The notes under the pieces were generated by a model. That model saw nothing but the letters and a program-made list of their open reading frames with translations. It was not told the DNA's origin and ran no database searches. Shown here piece by piece: positions 6,651 through 15,115 of a DNA stretch of 38,436 nucleotides. The DNA is from Bacteroidales bacterium (GTDB lineage: Bacteria; Bacteroidota; Bacteroidia; Bacteroidales; UBA3824). Numbering within the stretch: the first letter of the stretch is position 1; each line of letters starts with the position of its first letter. The stretch lies in the NCBI GenBank assembly GCA_017412115.1, contig JAFPYR010000012.1, positions 1 to 38,436 on the forward strand. Reading direction: 5' to 3'. The position numbers and the translations under genes are program-made.

Positions 6651-7781
6651 ATGAAAAAATTTAATCTCTTAACAATTGCAGCAGCCGCAATGCTGATGAT
6701 TCAGTCGTGCGGCAACAATCAGACCGCGCCGCAATCCACGCCGGCAGAACAACTCCTTTCGCGCCTCGAAACATTGCGTCAGAAGGGCGTGCTGTTTGGT
6801 CATCAGGACGACCCGATGTATGGCCTCACGTGGGCTTACGACAAGGATTCGAGCGACGTGAAGAACGTCTGTGGCGACTATCCCGCCATTATGGGATTTG
6901 ACCTCGGTGGCATCGAAATCGACGATAAAGCCAACCTCGACAGCGTGCCGTTCACACGCATCACCGAAGAAATCAAAAACCACCACCGTCGCGGCGGCAT
7001 CGTTACAATCAGTTGGCATCCGCGCAACCCTCAGACCACAATCGAAGGCGGCGGACGTGCCGGTCAGAAATTCCCCGAAGGCACGGCGTGGGACGTTACC
7101 GACACGATGATTGTACCCAAAATTCTGCCCGGCGGCTCGCTCAACGGCGTATTCAATACGTGGATGCAGCGCGTGAGCGACTTCCTAAAAACCCTCACAG
7201 ACGACAACGGCAACAAAATCCCCGTCATCTTCCGTCCGTGGCACGAAAACTCCGGCTCGTGGTTTTGGTGGGGCGAAAAATTCTGCACTCCCGACCAATA
7301 CCGCGCACTTTGGAATATGCTCCAAGACAAACTCAAAGCCGACGGACACGACAATCTCGTTTGGTCGTATTCGCCCGGTATGGAGCCGAACCTCACCGAA
7401 CAGCGTTTGCTCGTGCGTTATCCCGGCGACGACCGAACCGATATGATTGGACTCGATGGTTATCAATGGACGCCCGACGCGGAGGCAAGGCAAAAATTCA
7501 TCGACCGTGGCCGTCAAAACCTCGAACTCCTCTGCAAGGTCGCCAAGGAGCACAACCTCATCCCCGCCCTCACCGAATGTGGTCTGAAAAATCTCACCGA
7601 ACCCACTTGGTGGACTTCTACGCTGATGCCTACAATCGACGGATTCCCAATCAGTTACCTGCTTGTATGGCGCAATTACAAGACCGAATGGTTTGGACCC
7701 GCTCCGTCCAAACCCGACGCTGAATATTTCCGCGAATATTATAAATCAGATAAATCGCTGTTTGTAAGCGATATAAAGTAG
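6651..7781 (+). CDS. GH26 glycoside hydrolase (mannanase-type) lipoprotein
   Basis: A 376-residue lipoprotein: a signal peptide with lipobox IQSC and lipidated Cys20, then a Gln/Thr-rich linker and a GH26 barrel. The acid/base is Glu199 in RPWHENSGSWFWWG (195-208) and the nucleophile Glu309 in ALTECG (306-311). Gly-rich FGHQDDP at 49-55 and SWHPRNP at 121-127 are also family motifs. The gene is clearly richer in G and C than its neighbours, with codons ending in C far more often, and it opens long spurious frames on both strands. Together with the GH115 fragment that follows, this suggests import from another Bacteroidota lineage. It is only distantly similar to the first GH26 gene, so this is not a recent duplication. 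Confidence 0.92.
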   Translation: MKKFNLLTIAAAAMLMIQSCGNNQTAPQSTPAEQLLSRLETLRQKGVLFGHQDDPMYGLTWAYDKDSSDVKNVCGDYPAIMGFDLGGIEIDDKANLDSVPFTRITEEIKNHHRRGGIVTISWHPRNPQTTIEGGGRAGQKFPEGTAWDVTDTMIVPKILPGGSLNGVFNTWMQRVSDFLKTLTDDNGNKIPVIFRPWHENSGSWFWWGEKFCTPDQYRALWNMLQDKLKADGHDNLVWSYSPGMEPNLTEQRLLVRYPGDDRTDMIGLDGYQWTPDAEARQKFIDRGRQNLELLCKVAKEHNLIPALTECGLKNLTEPTWWTSTLMPTIDGFPISYLLVWRNYKTEWFGPAPSKPDAEYFREYYKSDKSLFVSDIK

Positions 7782-7811
7782 GTAATTATTTTTTACTACG
7801 GATAATATTTT

Positions 7812-7880
7812 TTAACCACGGAAAGCACGGAAAACACGGAATTTTTGTTCTGTGTCATCCGTGTGTTCCGTGGTAAAAAT
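7812..7880. repeat. Inverted repeat of CACGGAA-type units
   Basis: The left arm (7812-7840) repeats CACGGAA-like units and is mirrored by the right arm (7857-7880), so the transcript can form a long imperfect hairpin capped by about 16 bases. It lies between the second GH26 gene and the GH115 remnant. It resembles dispersed REP-like sequences; only one copy is seen in this window. Confidence 0.65.
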
Positions 7881-7895
7881 CAATATCATTATACA

Positions 7896-8297
7896 ATGAA
7901 AAAAGTCATCATACTATTATTAATAATGTTGATGGCGGGGATTTGCGAGGCGCAGTTCTTGAAAATTTCCGAAACGCCAATCGAGGGATATTTCCCGCTG
8001 TCAACAACAAAAGGCGTTACAGAAATTTGTTACAGCGACAACGATTTTGAAGTTGTGAAGATTGCCGCAAACTTGTTGTCGTCTGACATAGAGAGCATTA
8101 CGGGCAGGCGACCCGTGAGAGTAAACACCCCGAAAAACCCCGCAATCATCGTTGGCACACTCGGAAAAAATCCCGTCCTCGACAAACTTATCAAAAAATA
8201 CCGCCTCGACACAGAGTCGATAGCCGGCAAATGGGAATCGTTCATCATTGTTGGAAGAAATTTTGGTAAAATAAATTTTTTTATCAGCAAAAATTAA
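7896..8297 (+). pseudogene. Truncated GH115 (alpha-glucuronidase) gene, N-terminal fragment
   Basis: An open frame of 133 codons with a signal peptide (MKKVIILLLIMLMAG...EA) and the N-terminal domain of GH115 enzymes, which remove glucuronic acid from xylan. Recognisable stretches are ISETPIEGYFPL, FEVVKIAANLLSSDI and AGKWESFII. GH115 proteins usually exceed 800 residues; here similarity ends after KWESFII at about residue 122, followed by an unrelated Lys/Phe-rich tail and a stop. All catalytic regions are missing. I chose the ATG at 7896 because the signal peptide starts there; an upstream ATG at 7845 lies inside the inverted repeat. The gene is 3'-deleted, probably by the event that joined it to the terminator at 8306. 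Confidence 0.8.
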
Positions 8298-8305
8298 TTG
8301 ATATA

Positions 8306-8344
8306 AGCGGCGCAAAAGTTTTCTTTCTGCGCCGCTGTTTTTTT
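8306..8344. terminator. Strong bidirectional terminator
   Basis: A perfect 9-bp GC-rich stem, AGCGGCGCA (8306-8314) with TGCGCCGCT (8328-8336), followed by GTTTTTTT. It lies between converging units: the GH115 remnant on the plus strand and the DUF1846 gene on the minus strand. Confidence 0.88.
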
Positions 8345-8345
8345 G

Positions 8346-9806
8346 CTATTTTTTGATAGGATCACAAGTTAAATCTACCCCTAATTTCTTGAAAATTTTT
8401 CTGTCAACCTCCGACAACATCACCGTTGAATGGACTTGACAACCTTTGAGTCTCGGCAACTGCGCAAGCGCCTTTTTACAATTAGAATCCGTAAGCGAAA
8501 GAATAGAAAGCGCAACTAAAACCTCGTCGGTATGCAACCTCGGATTGTTGCCGTGAAGATAACTGACTTTCATATTTTGAATCGGTTCGATCATTTGCGA
8601 AGGAATCAATTTGACAGAATGATCGATAGCAGCAAGATATTTTATCGCATTCAAAATAAGTGCTGCCGAGGGTCCTAACAAAGTTGAAGTCTGAGCCGTT
8701 AATATCGTGCCGTCCTCAAGCTCTATCGCCGAAGATGGCAACTGAGAACGCTCAAACCGATCTTTGGCAGCTTTAACAATTTTTCTGTCTTCAACCGTAG
8801 TTTTCGCCTGACGCATCAACAAACTGATTTTGTCAATTTCACTTTCCACAGCACGTCCCTCCGCTAAAAGATTAAGCGAAGAATAATAGCGGCGGATAAT
8901 TTCCTGTTTGGATGCCTGACAGCAAATTTCATCGTCGATAATACAATTTCCTGCCATATTAACGCCCATATCCGTCGGCGATTTGTAAGGATTCTCACCG
9001 TAAATTCCTTCAAAAATAGCATTCAAAACCGGGAAAATTTCAATATCACGATTATAATTAACGGCAGTTTTTCCGTATGCGTCAAGATGAAACGGGTCTA
9101 TCATATTAACATCGTTTAAATCAGCCGTAGCCGCCTCGTATGCCAAATTGACGGGATGTTTCAAAGGAATATTCCAAATCGGAAACGTTTCAAATTTTGC
9201 ATAACCGGCTTTGACCCCGCGTTTGAACTCCTGATAAAGCTGACTCAAACATACCGCCATTTTGCCGCTGCCAGGACCGGGTGCCGTAACAATAACCAAC
9301 GGCTTTGAAGTTTCAACATAATCATCCTTGCCAAAACCCTCGTCCGAACATATCAAAGAAACATTTGTCGGATAACCGTCAATTTTATAATGACAATAAG
9401 TTTTAATATTCATACGGTTGAGCCGATTGATAAAAATCTTTGCACAGCGCTGCCCCGTAAAATGCGTTACGACAACACTGCCGACCATTAAACCGCGTTT
9501 CAAAAACTCCTCACGAAGCCTTAAAACATCTTTGTCGTATGTGATGCCGATGTCGCCGCGAACTTTATTTTTTTCAATATCGTCAGCAGAAATTACGATT
9601 ATAATTTCAGCAAAATCCCTTAACTGCATAAGCATTTTAAGTTTGGAATCAGGCTGAAAACCCGGAAGGACTCTGCTCGCATGGTAATCGTCAAAAAGTT
9701 TGCCGCCAAATTCCAAATACAATTTATCACCGAAATGCTCAATTCTCTCCTTGATACATTCCGATTGTATTTTCAAATATTTGTCGTTGTCAAAACCGTA
9801 TTTCAT
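8346..9806 (-). CDS. DUF1846 (UPF0371) family protein
   Basis: A 486-residue protein, normal length for the DUF1846 family. The N-terminal MKYGFDNDKYLKIQSECIKERI is typical. A P-loop-like APGPGSGKMAVC lies at 175-186, preceded by the hydrophobic strand PLVIVT. The stretch DPFHLDAYGKTAVNYNRDIEIFPVL is another hallmark. The family is cytosolic and structurally known, but its reaction is not established. It is the last gene of a minus-strand operon, 13 bases after the sulfatase gene, and ends at the bidirectional terminator at 8306-8344. Confidence 0.88.
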   Translation of the reverse strand: MKYGFDNDKYLKIQSECIKERIEHFGDKLYLEFGGKLFDDYHASRVLPGFQPDSKLKMLMQLRDFAEIIIVISADDIEKNKVRGDIGITYDKDVLRLREEFLKRGLMVGSVVVTHFTGQRCAKIFINRLNRMNIKTYCHYKIDGYPTNVSLICSDEGFGKDDYVETSKPLVIVTAPGPGSGKMAVCLSQLYQEFKRGVKAGYAKFETFPIWNIPLKHPVNLAYEAATADLNDVNMIDPFHLDAYGKTAVNYNRDIEIFPVLNAIFEGIYGENPYKSPTDMGVNMAGNCIIDDEICCQASKQEIIRRYYSSLNLLAEGRAVESEIDKISLLMRQAKTTVEDRKIVKAAKDRFERSQLPSSAIELEDGTILTAQTSTLLGPSAALILNAIKYLAAIDHSVKLIPSQMIEPIQNMKVSYLHGNNPRLHTDEVLVALSILSLTDSNCKKALAQLPRLKGCQVHSTVMLSEVDRKIFKKLGVDLTCDPIKK

Positions 9807-9819
9807 ATTCTAAAAAAAA

Positions 9820-11784
9820 TTATTTTGCAGTTAAATTATTATCTTTCATTCTTGAAACGTATTGTTGAATTATCGCTTCAATTTGCTTTTGCATGAAAGG
9901 CAATTGTGGAAATTCGTCTTTTTTGTCCAAAAGATTGTTTTTCAATGAGAAATCTTTTTTGAACTCAAAAATGCCGTAAAGTTGCTCGCTGCTGTATTCA
10001 ATCATCAATGTATCAAGATAATACATCGAATTACCGTTGCGGTCGTTGAAAACATAATTCACATACGAAGAATCCTTTGAGAAAACGTCTTTTCCAAACG
10101 AAAAATACGGTTTCTGATAATTCAAAAGTCCGAGAATCGAAGGCGTAATGTCAGCCTGCTGAACAAGCCGCGTTGAATCGCATTTTACAGGAAGCTGTCC
10201 GCCCGGAGTGTAAAAGAAAATCGGAATCAAAAATCGTCCCATTTCATTGTTATAATCCTCTCTGCAACTCACACCGCAATGATCGGCCGTAAAAACAAAA
10301 AGCGTACTATCAAACCAAGGTTTGTCTTTCACTTTTTCAAAATACTGTTTAATCGAATAATCAGCATAACTGATAACTCTGTGCATCGGAATTTCACCAC
10401 GGGTAAAAGTTTTTTCGTACTCGTCAGGCACTTTGAAAGGGTCATGACTCGAGGCCGTAAAAACTGTCAGGAAAAACGGATTGCCTTGCTTTGCAATTTC
10501 ATCGGTCTTGTCAGCAAAATATTTTAAATACGGCTCGTCAAAAATTGCCCACGTCCCGTCGAAATCGGCATCGTTTGCGTACTCATCCATGCCGTAATAA
10601 TCCTCAAAACCGATAGAATTGGTAAAGCCCTTAAAACCTAAAGTCGTATTTGGCGCACCGTGAAAAAACGCCGTTGTATATCCTTCATTTTTAAGCATTT
10701 CCGGCAATCCTTGAAGCGTATTGTTAGAATAGAAAAAATAACAATAAGGATTTATGTAACGAGGAATTCCCGCAAAAGTTGCAGGCATACAATCCACAGA
10801 ACGGATACCGTTAGCAAAGCTGTATTCAAAACAATAACTCTGTCCTAAAAGCGAATCCAAAAACGGTGTATAACCTTGATAATCACGCTCTTTGTTAAAA
10901 AATCCGGTGTATTCCATCGAAAAACTTTCCATTAAAAAAACTACAACATTGAGTTTTTTCATTTCACCGCCGCTCGGATTTTCGTTTTTAATAGGATAAA
11001 AAATCGAGTCAAGTTGCTCTTTTTCAAAGAATTTCGGGTCTTTATAACCTTTTTTGTGAAGTGTAGTAAGAATCGTGAAAGGCGTGTTCAAAACGATACC
11101 CGCCTCCAAAGGTTTTTTACAATAAATATCCGCTGAATCTTGTCTTAACGGGTGCATTTTCATTCCGAAACCGCCCCTTAAACCGCCGATTGTAAGTATT
11201 ATAGCAATTATAAAAAGTACTGAATGTAACGGATAATATACTTTATTTTCTGCATAATCGTCTTCGTGTCTTTTGCTTTTTATCGGATTATAATACAGAA
11301 AAACAACAGAGAAAACCATTAAAACGCCAAAAATCCAAACTTTCCAATATCCCGTAATACTATTTAAAAGTATTGCTCCGAGATTGTTTTCACCGCCGAA
11401 TTCCGAAAAAATAGTTGAAGTCGTCCGCCTGCCGCCAAACTCAAAATAAACAATGTCAGCAACATTCACCAAAATTCCTAAAACATTAATTACTAAAAAA
11501 ATTATTTTTACAACTCTCTGATAATTAACAGAATCGCGAACTTTCAGCGGTATAAACTGCATTATAATACATATCAAATTCAAATAACAAAGCGCACTTA
11601 TATCAAATCGCAAACCGCCCCAAGAAATAGTCATCATTTCGCTAAAAGTAACATCCTGAAAACTATTGATGTTCATATAATAAAAGAACCATCTTGAAAG
11701 CATATAAACCGCCAACAAAATCAAAAAATTAACAGCCATCACAAAACCGGGCTGCTTTTTCAAAAGGTGCAAAAGACTTTTCAT
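9820..11784 (-). CDS. LTA-synthase-like membrane sulfatase/phosphoglycerol transferase
   Basis: A 654-residue inner-membrane enzyme of the alkaline phosphatase/LtaS superfamily. Five hydrophobic segments lie at about 14-35, 56-80, 92-115, 146-165 and 185-203, then a large periplasmic sulfatase domain starts near 275. Likely metal ligands are Glu286 in FLMESFS and Asp501/His502 in TADHCG; the nucleophile may be Ser329 in GIRSVDCMPA, and SHDPF (446-450) is another conserved block. In Gram-negative bacteria such proteins transfer phosphoglycerol or phosphoethanolamine to periplasmic glycans or lipids; the substrate here is unknown. Its ATG overlaps the stop of the upstream lipoprotein gene (TAATG), suggesting translational coupling. 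Confidence 0.88.
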   Translation of the reverse strand: MKSLLHLLKKQPGFVMAVNFLILLAVYMLSRWFFYYMNINSFQDVTFSEMMTISWGGLRFDISALCYLNLICIIMQFIPLKVRDSVNYQRVVKIIFLVINVLGILVNVADIVYFEFGGRRTTSTIFSEFGGENNLGAILLNSITGYWKVWIFGVLMVFSVVFLYYNPIKSKRHEDDYAENKVYYPLHSVLFIIAIILTIGGLRGGFGMKMHPLRQDSADIYCKKPLEAGIVLNTPFTILTTLHKKGYKDPKFFEKEQLDSIFYPIKNENPSGGEMKKLNVVVFLMESFSMEYTGFFNKERDYQGYTPFLDSLLGQSYCFEYSFANGIRSVDCMPATFAGIPRYINPYCYFFYSNNTLQGLPEMLKNEGYTTAFFHGAPNTTLGFKGFTNSIGFEDYYGMDEYANDADFDGTWAIFDEPYLKYFADKTDEIAKQGNPFFLTVFTASSHDPFKVPDEYEKTFTRGEIPMHRVISYADYSIKQYFEKVKDKPWFDSTLFVFTADHCGVSCREDYNNEMGRFLIPIFFYTPGGQLPVKCDSTRLVQQADITPSILGLLNYQKPYFSFGKDVFSKDSSYVNYVFNDRNGNSMYYLDTLMIEYSSEQLYGIFEFKKDFSLKNNLLDKKDEFPQLPFMQKQIEAIIQQYVSRMKDNNLTAK

Positions 11785-12125
11785 TATTCGATTACGATAT
11801 TAAGTTCTTTAATTTCTTCTGGGGTAATTGTCGGAAGCTCAGTGGATTTAAGCATTTTCATAAGAACTGCTTTTCCTACTTTCAAAGCATCTTCTCGGGT
11901 CTTGAAATAATGATTGCCCTCAATGGCGGGAATAACTGTTTGTGAAATCATTTTTTTTCCGTTAAGAGCAACCGTATAGCCGAAACCTTTGTCTAAAGTC
12001 ATGGTTTCAACACGGAAAATACTTTCGCCCGCAGAAACCTCAAAATTAAGTTCTTCGTTTCCGCTGTTACAGGACAAAATAAAAATCATTGCAAAAAGCA
12101 ATACGAACGTTTTTAGGAATTTCAT
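11784..12125 (-). CDS. DUF4907-type lipoprotein
   Basis: A 113-residue lipoprotein: signal peptide with lipobox ILSC, lipidated Cys19. The mature part (FRVETMTLDKGFGYTVALNGKK...IPAIEGNHYFKTREDALKVGKAVLMKM...PTITPEEIKEL) matches my recollection of the DUF4907 family, a small Bacteroidota group of unknown function. It is the first gene of the operon that continues with the LTA-synthase-like enzyme and DUF1846, and shares one base with the next start. That coupling hints that it serves the periplasmic enzyme, but this is inference. A -7 box stands 26 bases upstream. Confidence 0.78.
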   Translation of the reverse strand: MKFLKTFVLLFAMIFILSCNSGNEELNFEVSAGESIFRVETMTLDKGFGYTVALNGKKMISQTVIPAIEGNHYFKTREDALKVGKAVLMKMLKSTELPTITPEEIKELNIVIE

Positions 12126-12151
12126 TTTCTTTTTTATAATGTTTGGATTTG

Positions 12152-12159
12152 CAAAAATA
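12152..12159 (-). promoter_or_regulatory. -7 box of the DUF4907/LTA-synthase/DUF1846 operon
   Basis: On the minus strand TATTTTTG, 26 bases before the start codon at 12125. No clear -33 TTG is seen. Confidence 0.5.
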
Positions 12160-12203
12160 CAGATTTTTGTTTTAATATAACATTAATTTTTTTATCGGAT
12201 TTT

Positions 12204-12236
12204 TTGCCATAGTTAATAACAAAATTTATAATTTTG
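12204..12236 (+). promoter_or_regulatory. Promoter of the glycosyltransferase/TPP-enzyme operon
   Basis: -33 TTG at 12204-12206 and -7 box TAATTTTG at 12229-12236, spacer 22; the ATG follows 20 bases later. Confidence 0.65.
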
Positions 12237-12256
12237 CTGCAAACATATTTACTCAA

Positions 12257-13189
12257 ATGAAAACTATTTCGATATTAATTCCTTGTTTCAACGAACAGGA
12301 AAACGTCATAGCGATAAGCCGTGCCATTGAAGAAGAAATTCAAAAAAATCTTCCTCAATACGACTATGAAATTATTTTCATCGACAACGACAGTCAAGAC
12401 AATACACGCCCGTTAATAAGGGAACTTTGTAAACAAAACCCGAAAATCAAAGCCATTTTCAACGCAAGAAATTTCGGACAATTCAACTCGCCGTATTACG
12501 GAATTTTACAAACCATTGGTGATTGCACGATTCCGATATGCGCTGATTTTCAAGACCCTGTGGAAATGATTCCGAAATTTGTCTGCGAATGGGAAAATGG
12601 TGCTAAAATAGTTGCCGCCGTTAAAAGCGAAAGCGATGAAAACAAACTCGTAAGATTTTTTAGAACCTGTTATTACAAACTGATAAAAAAAATCAGTCCC
12701 GTAGAACAAATCGAACATTTTACCGGATTCGGACTTTACGACAGATCCTTCGTTGAAGTTTTAAGGAATTTAAAAGATCCGACACCTTTCATGCGGGGAA
12801 TAGTTGCCGAATTAGGTTACAAAAAAGTCATTCTCAAATACCGTCAGGCAAAACGCCGCGCCGGAAAAACACACAACAACTGGTACTCGCTTTTTGATGC
12901 TGCGATGTTGAGTTTTACCTCGTACACAAAAGCCGGATTAAGAATTGCAACATTTTTCGGAATTTTTGTTTCGACAATATGTTTTTTAATCGTGCTGTTT
13001 TATTTGTGTTACAAAATTATTTATTGGGATAATTTCAACGCCGGAATGACACCTTTAATAATAGGCGTTTTTCTTTTAGGCGGTTTGCAATTGTTTTTCA
13101 TCGGTTTTATCGGTGAATACATTATGAGCATAAACGATAGAATCAAAAATCGTCCGCTCGTTATAGAAGAAGAAAGAATTAATTTTTGA
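12257..13189 (+). CDS. Family 2 glycosyltransferase, polyprenyl-phosphate sugar transferase type
   Basis: A 310-residue GT2 protein. The N-terminal GT-A domain begins ISILIPCFNEQENV, has DNDSQDNT near 48-55 and the metal-binding ADFQDP near 95-100. The C-terminal part has two transmembrane segments at about 228-252 and 265-290, as in DPM1, GtrB and ArnC-like enzymes, which move a sugar from a nucleotide donor to a polyprenyl phosphate at the inner membrane. The gene is followed after 16 bases by a TPP-dependent enzyme gene, probably in one operon. Sugar and acceptor cannot be told from sequence. Confidence 0.88.
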   Translation: MKTISILIPCFNEQENVIAISRAIEEEIQKNLPQYDYEIIFIDNDSQDNTRPLIRELCKQNPKIKAIFNARNFGQFNSPYYGILQTIGDCTIPICADFQDPVEMIPKFVCEWENGAKIVAAVKSESDENKLVRFFRTCYYKLIKKISPVEQIEHFTGFGLYDRSFVEVLRNLKDPTPFMRGIVAELGYKKVILKYRQAKRRAGKTHNNWYSLFDAAMLSFTSYTKAGLRIATFFGIFVSTICFLIVLFYLCYKIIYWDNFNAGMTPLIIGVFLLGGLQLFFIGFIGEYIMSINDRIKNRPLVIEEERINF

Positions 13190-13205
13190 AAAAACGTTTT
13201 GGAAA

Positions 13206-15020
13206 ATGATAAAAATCTCTGATTTCATTTTTAAATATCTGGTAGAAAAATACGGCATTGAACATTGCTTTATGGTAACCGGCGGCGGTGCAATGCACTT
13301 AAACGATTCTATCGGACACACCAAAGGATTAAAATACATTTGCAACCATCACGAACAAGCCTCAGCCATAGCAGCAGAAGGTTATTTCCGCTCAAGCGGT
13401 AAAATGTGCGTTACCTGCGTAACAACAGGTCCGGGCGGTACAAATGCCGTAACAGGAGTTCTTGGTCAATGGCTCGATTCAATACCGGGAATTTATATTT
13501 CGGGACAGATAAAAACTTCAACAATGAAGGGCTCTTATCCCGAATTACCGTTAAGACAATTAGGCGACCAAGAGGCAGATATTGTTTCAATCGTAAGTTC
13601 CATAACCAAATATGCAAAAACCATTGTCGAGCCTCTTGACATAAAATACGAAATTGACAAAGCGATGTTTCTTGCACAAGAGGGTCGTCCGGGGCCTGTT
13701 TGGTTGGACATTCCGCTTGATATTCAAAGTGCGGTAGTTGATGAAAAAAATTTACGGGAGTTTTCTCCGAAAGAGTTTACAGATTCGGTTAAACACGATT
13801 TTGTAGACAGACAAATATTGCAAATCATTGAAAAACTTAAAACGTCAAAAGCTCCTGTTATTTATGTCGGTAACGGTATAAGGCTGGCAAAGAGAACCGA
13901 AAAATTCATCTGGTTAGCGGAAAAACTTGGAGCACCCGTTGTAACGGCTATCAGCGGCAGCGACATTATTTGGCATGACCATCCTTTGTTTTTCGGCAAG
14001 CCGGGCATTTGCGGTGACCGTTTGGGCAATATCATGGTTCAAAATTCCGACCTACTTTTAATTCTCGGTACGCGAATGAGCATACGGCAAGTAAGTTACG
14101 CATACGATTTGTTAGCACCGAAAGCGTTTAAAATTATGGTTGATATTGACTTAGCCGAAATTCAAAAACCGACTTTGAATATTGATTTGCCCGTTCACTG
14201 CAATTTGAGCGAATTTATTGACAAATTATCACAAAAACTTGAAAATGAAGATTTTAACTTTTCCAAAAGGTATTCTTCATTCAAAGAATTCGGGGAAAAA
14301 ATCAGCCATGAAATTCCAACAATTTTTCAAGACAATCCTTCCGTAGAGGGATATGTTAATTCGTTTGTTTTTGCCGATGAACTTTTCAGACAACTCGAAA
14401 GCGGAGATATAGTTGTAACAGGAAACGGAACAGCATACACCTCCACATTTCAAGCAATGAAAATAAAAAAAGGCGTGAGAGTTTTTGCAAATCAAGGCTG
14501 TGCTTCAATGGGTTACGGTTTGCCGGCTGCAATAGGCGCAATAACATCAAAACCTAAGGGAAAAACAGTTTTAATTACAGGCGACGGCAGTCTTCAAATG
14601 AATATTCAAGAACTTCAAACTCTTGTTACTTATCAAATGCCGCTGAAAATTTTCGTTCTTGAAAATGACGGTTACTTAGCTATCAAAACAACTCAAAAAT
14701 CATTTTTCGGCGGAAAATTTACCGGCAGCAATTCTGCAAGCGGCGTAATTTGTCCGGACCTTAAAAAAATTGCCTCTGCATACGGAATAAAATACGTAAG
14801 TTGCAACAAAGAAGGCGAACCGTTAAAAAAAATAATTTCAGAAGTTTTAAGTTTCAACGGTACTATAATTTGTGAAATTCACATTCCGCCGGAGCAAACT
14901 TTATTTCCGAAATCTGCTTCGTATATGGATAAAAACGGCAAAATGACATCCGCCCCCTTGGACAAAATGGCTCCGTTTATGTCAGAAGAATTACAACAAA
15001 AATGCAATTTTTCTTCTTAA
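13206..15020 (+). CDS. TPP-dependent enzyme, acetolactate-synthase-like
   Basis: A 604-residue three-domain thiamine diphosphate enzyme. Glu50 in CNHHEQASA is the conserved glutamate that activates the cofactor. The C-terminal TPP motif is GDGSLQMN starting at 459, with Asn487 in LENDGY completing the Mg-binding GDG-Nx pattern. GPGGTN (75-80) and the middle domain GNGIRLA (222-228) also fit the acetolactate synthase/benzoylformate decarboxylase group. True IlvB lies in an ilv operon with IlvN; here the partner is a glycosyltransferase, so a role in making a modified sugar or a small acyl donor (compare YerE, which adds a two-carbon branch to a deoxysugar) is plausible but unproven. Confidence 0.82.
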   Translation: MIKISDFIFKYLVEKYGIEHCFMVTGGGAMHLNDSIGHTKGLKYICNHHEQASAIAAEGYFRSSGKMCVTCVTTGPGGTNAVTGVLGQWLDSIPGIYISGQIKTSTMKGSYPELPLRQLGDQEADIVSIVSSITKYAKTIVEPLDIKYEIDKAMFLAQEGRPGPVWLDIPLDIQSAVVDEKNLREFSPKEFTDSVKHDFVDRQILQIIEKLKTSKAPVIYVGNGIRLAKRTEKFIWLAEKLGAPVVTAISGSDIIWHDHPLFFGKPGICGDRLGNIMVQNSDLLLILGTRMSIRQVSYAYDLLAPKAFKIMVDIDLAEIQKPTLNIDLPVHCNLSEFIDKLSQKLENEDFNFSKRYSSFKEFGEKISHEIPTIFQDNPSVEGYVNSFVFADELFRQLESGDIVVTGNGTAYTSTFQAMKIKKGVRVFANQGCASMGYGLPAAIGAITSKPKGKTVLITGDGSLQMNIQELQTLVTYQMPLKIFVLENDGYLAIKTTQKSFFGGKFTGSNSASGVICPDLKKIASAYGIKYVSCNKEGEPLKKIISEVLSFNGTIICEIHIPPEQTLFPKSASYMDKNGKMTSAPLDKMAPFMSEELQQKCNFSS

Positions 15021-15051
15021 TTTTTTTTTCTCAGAAAAATAGTTTTAGAAC

Positions 15052-15092
15052 ATAAAAAAAACGGACAGTATTTTTACCGTCCGTTTTTTTTT
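15052..15092. terminator. Terminator between converging TPP-enzyme and peptide-transporter genes
   Basis: A 10-bp stem pairs 15061-15070 with 15075-15084 around TTTT, with long A and T runs on either side. The single non-canonical pair is G-U on the minus strand and A-C on the plus strand, so it fits the minus-strand transporter better but may serve both. It shares the ACGGAC...GTCCGT core with the terminators at 139-161 and 3393-3418. Confidence 0.85.
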
Positions 15093-15115
15093 ATGTTTTT
15101 TTTTAACAGAAAATT

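Noticed and set aside
7013..7723. A long (236-codon) frame overlapping the second GH26 gene, and other long frames on both strands there
   Set aside because: They are shadows of a less AT-rich gene with few stop codons out of frame; the GH26 frame has the signal peptide and catalytic motifs.
6651..7781. Second GH26 as a tandem duplicate of the first
   Set aside because: The two proteins are only distantly similar and differ in composition and signal type.
13206..15020. Annotation as ilvB of branched-chain amino acid synthesis
   Set aside because: No ilvN, ilvC or ilvD nearby and the partner is a glycosyltransferase; only the family level is supported.
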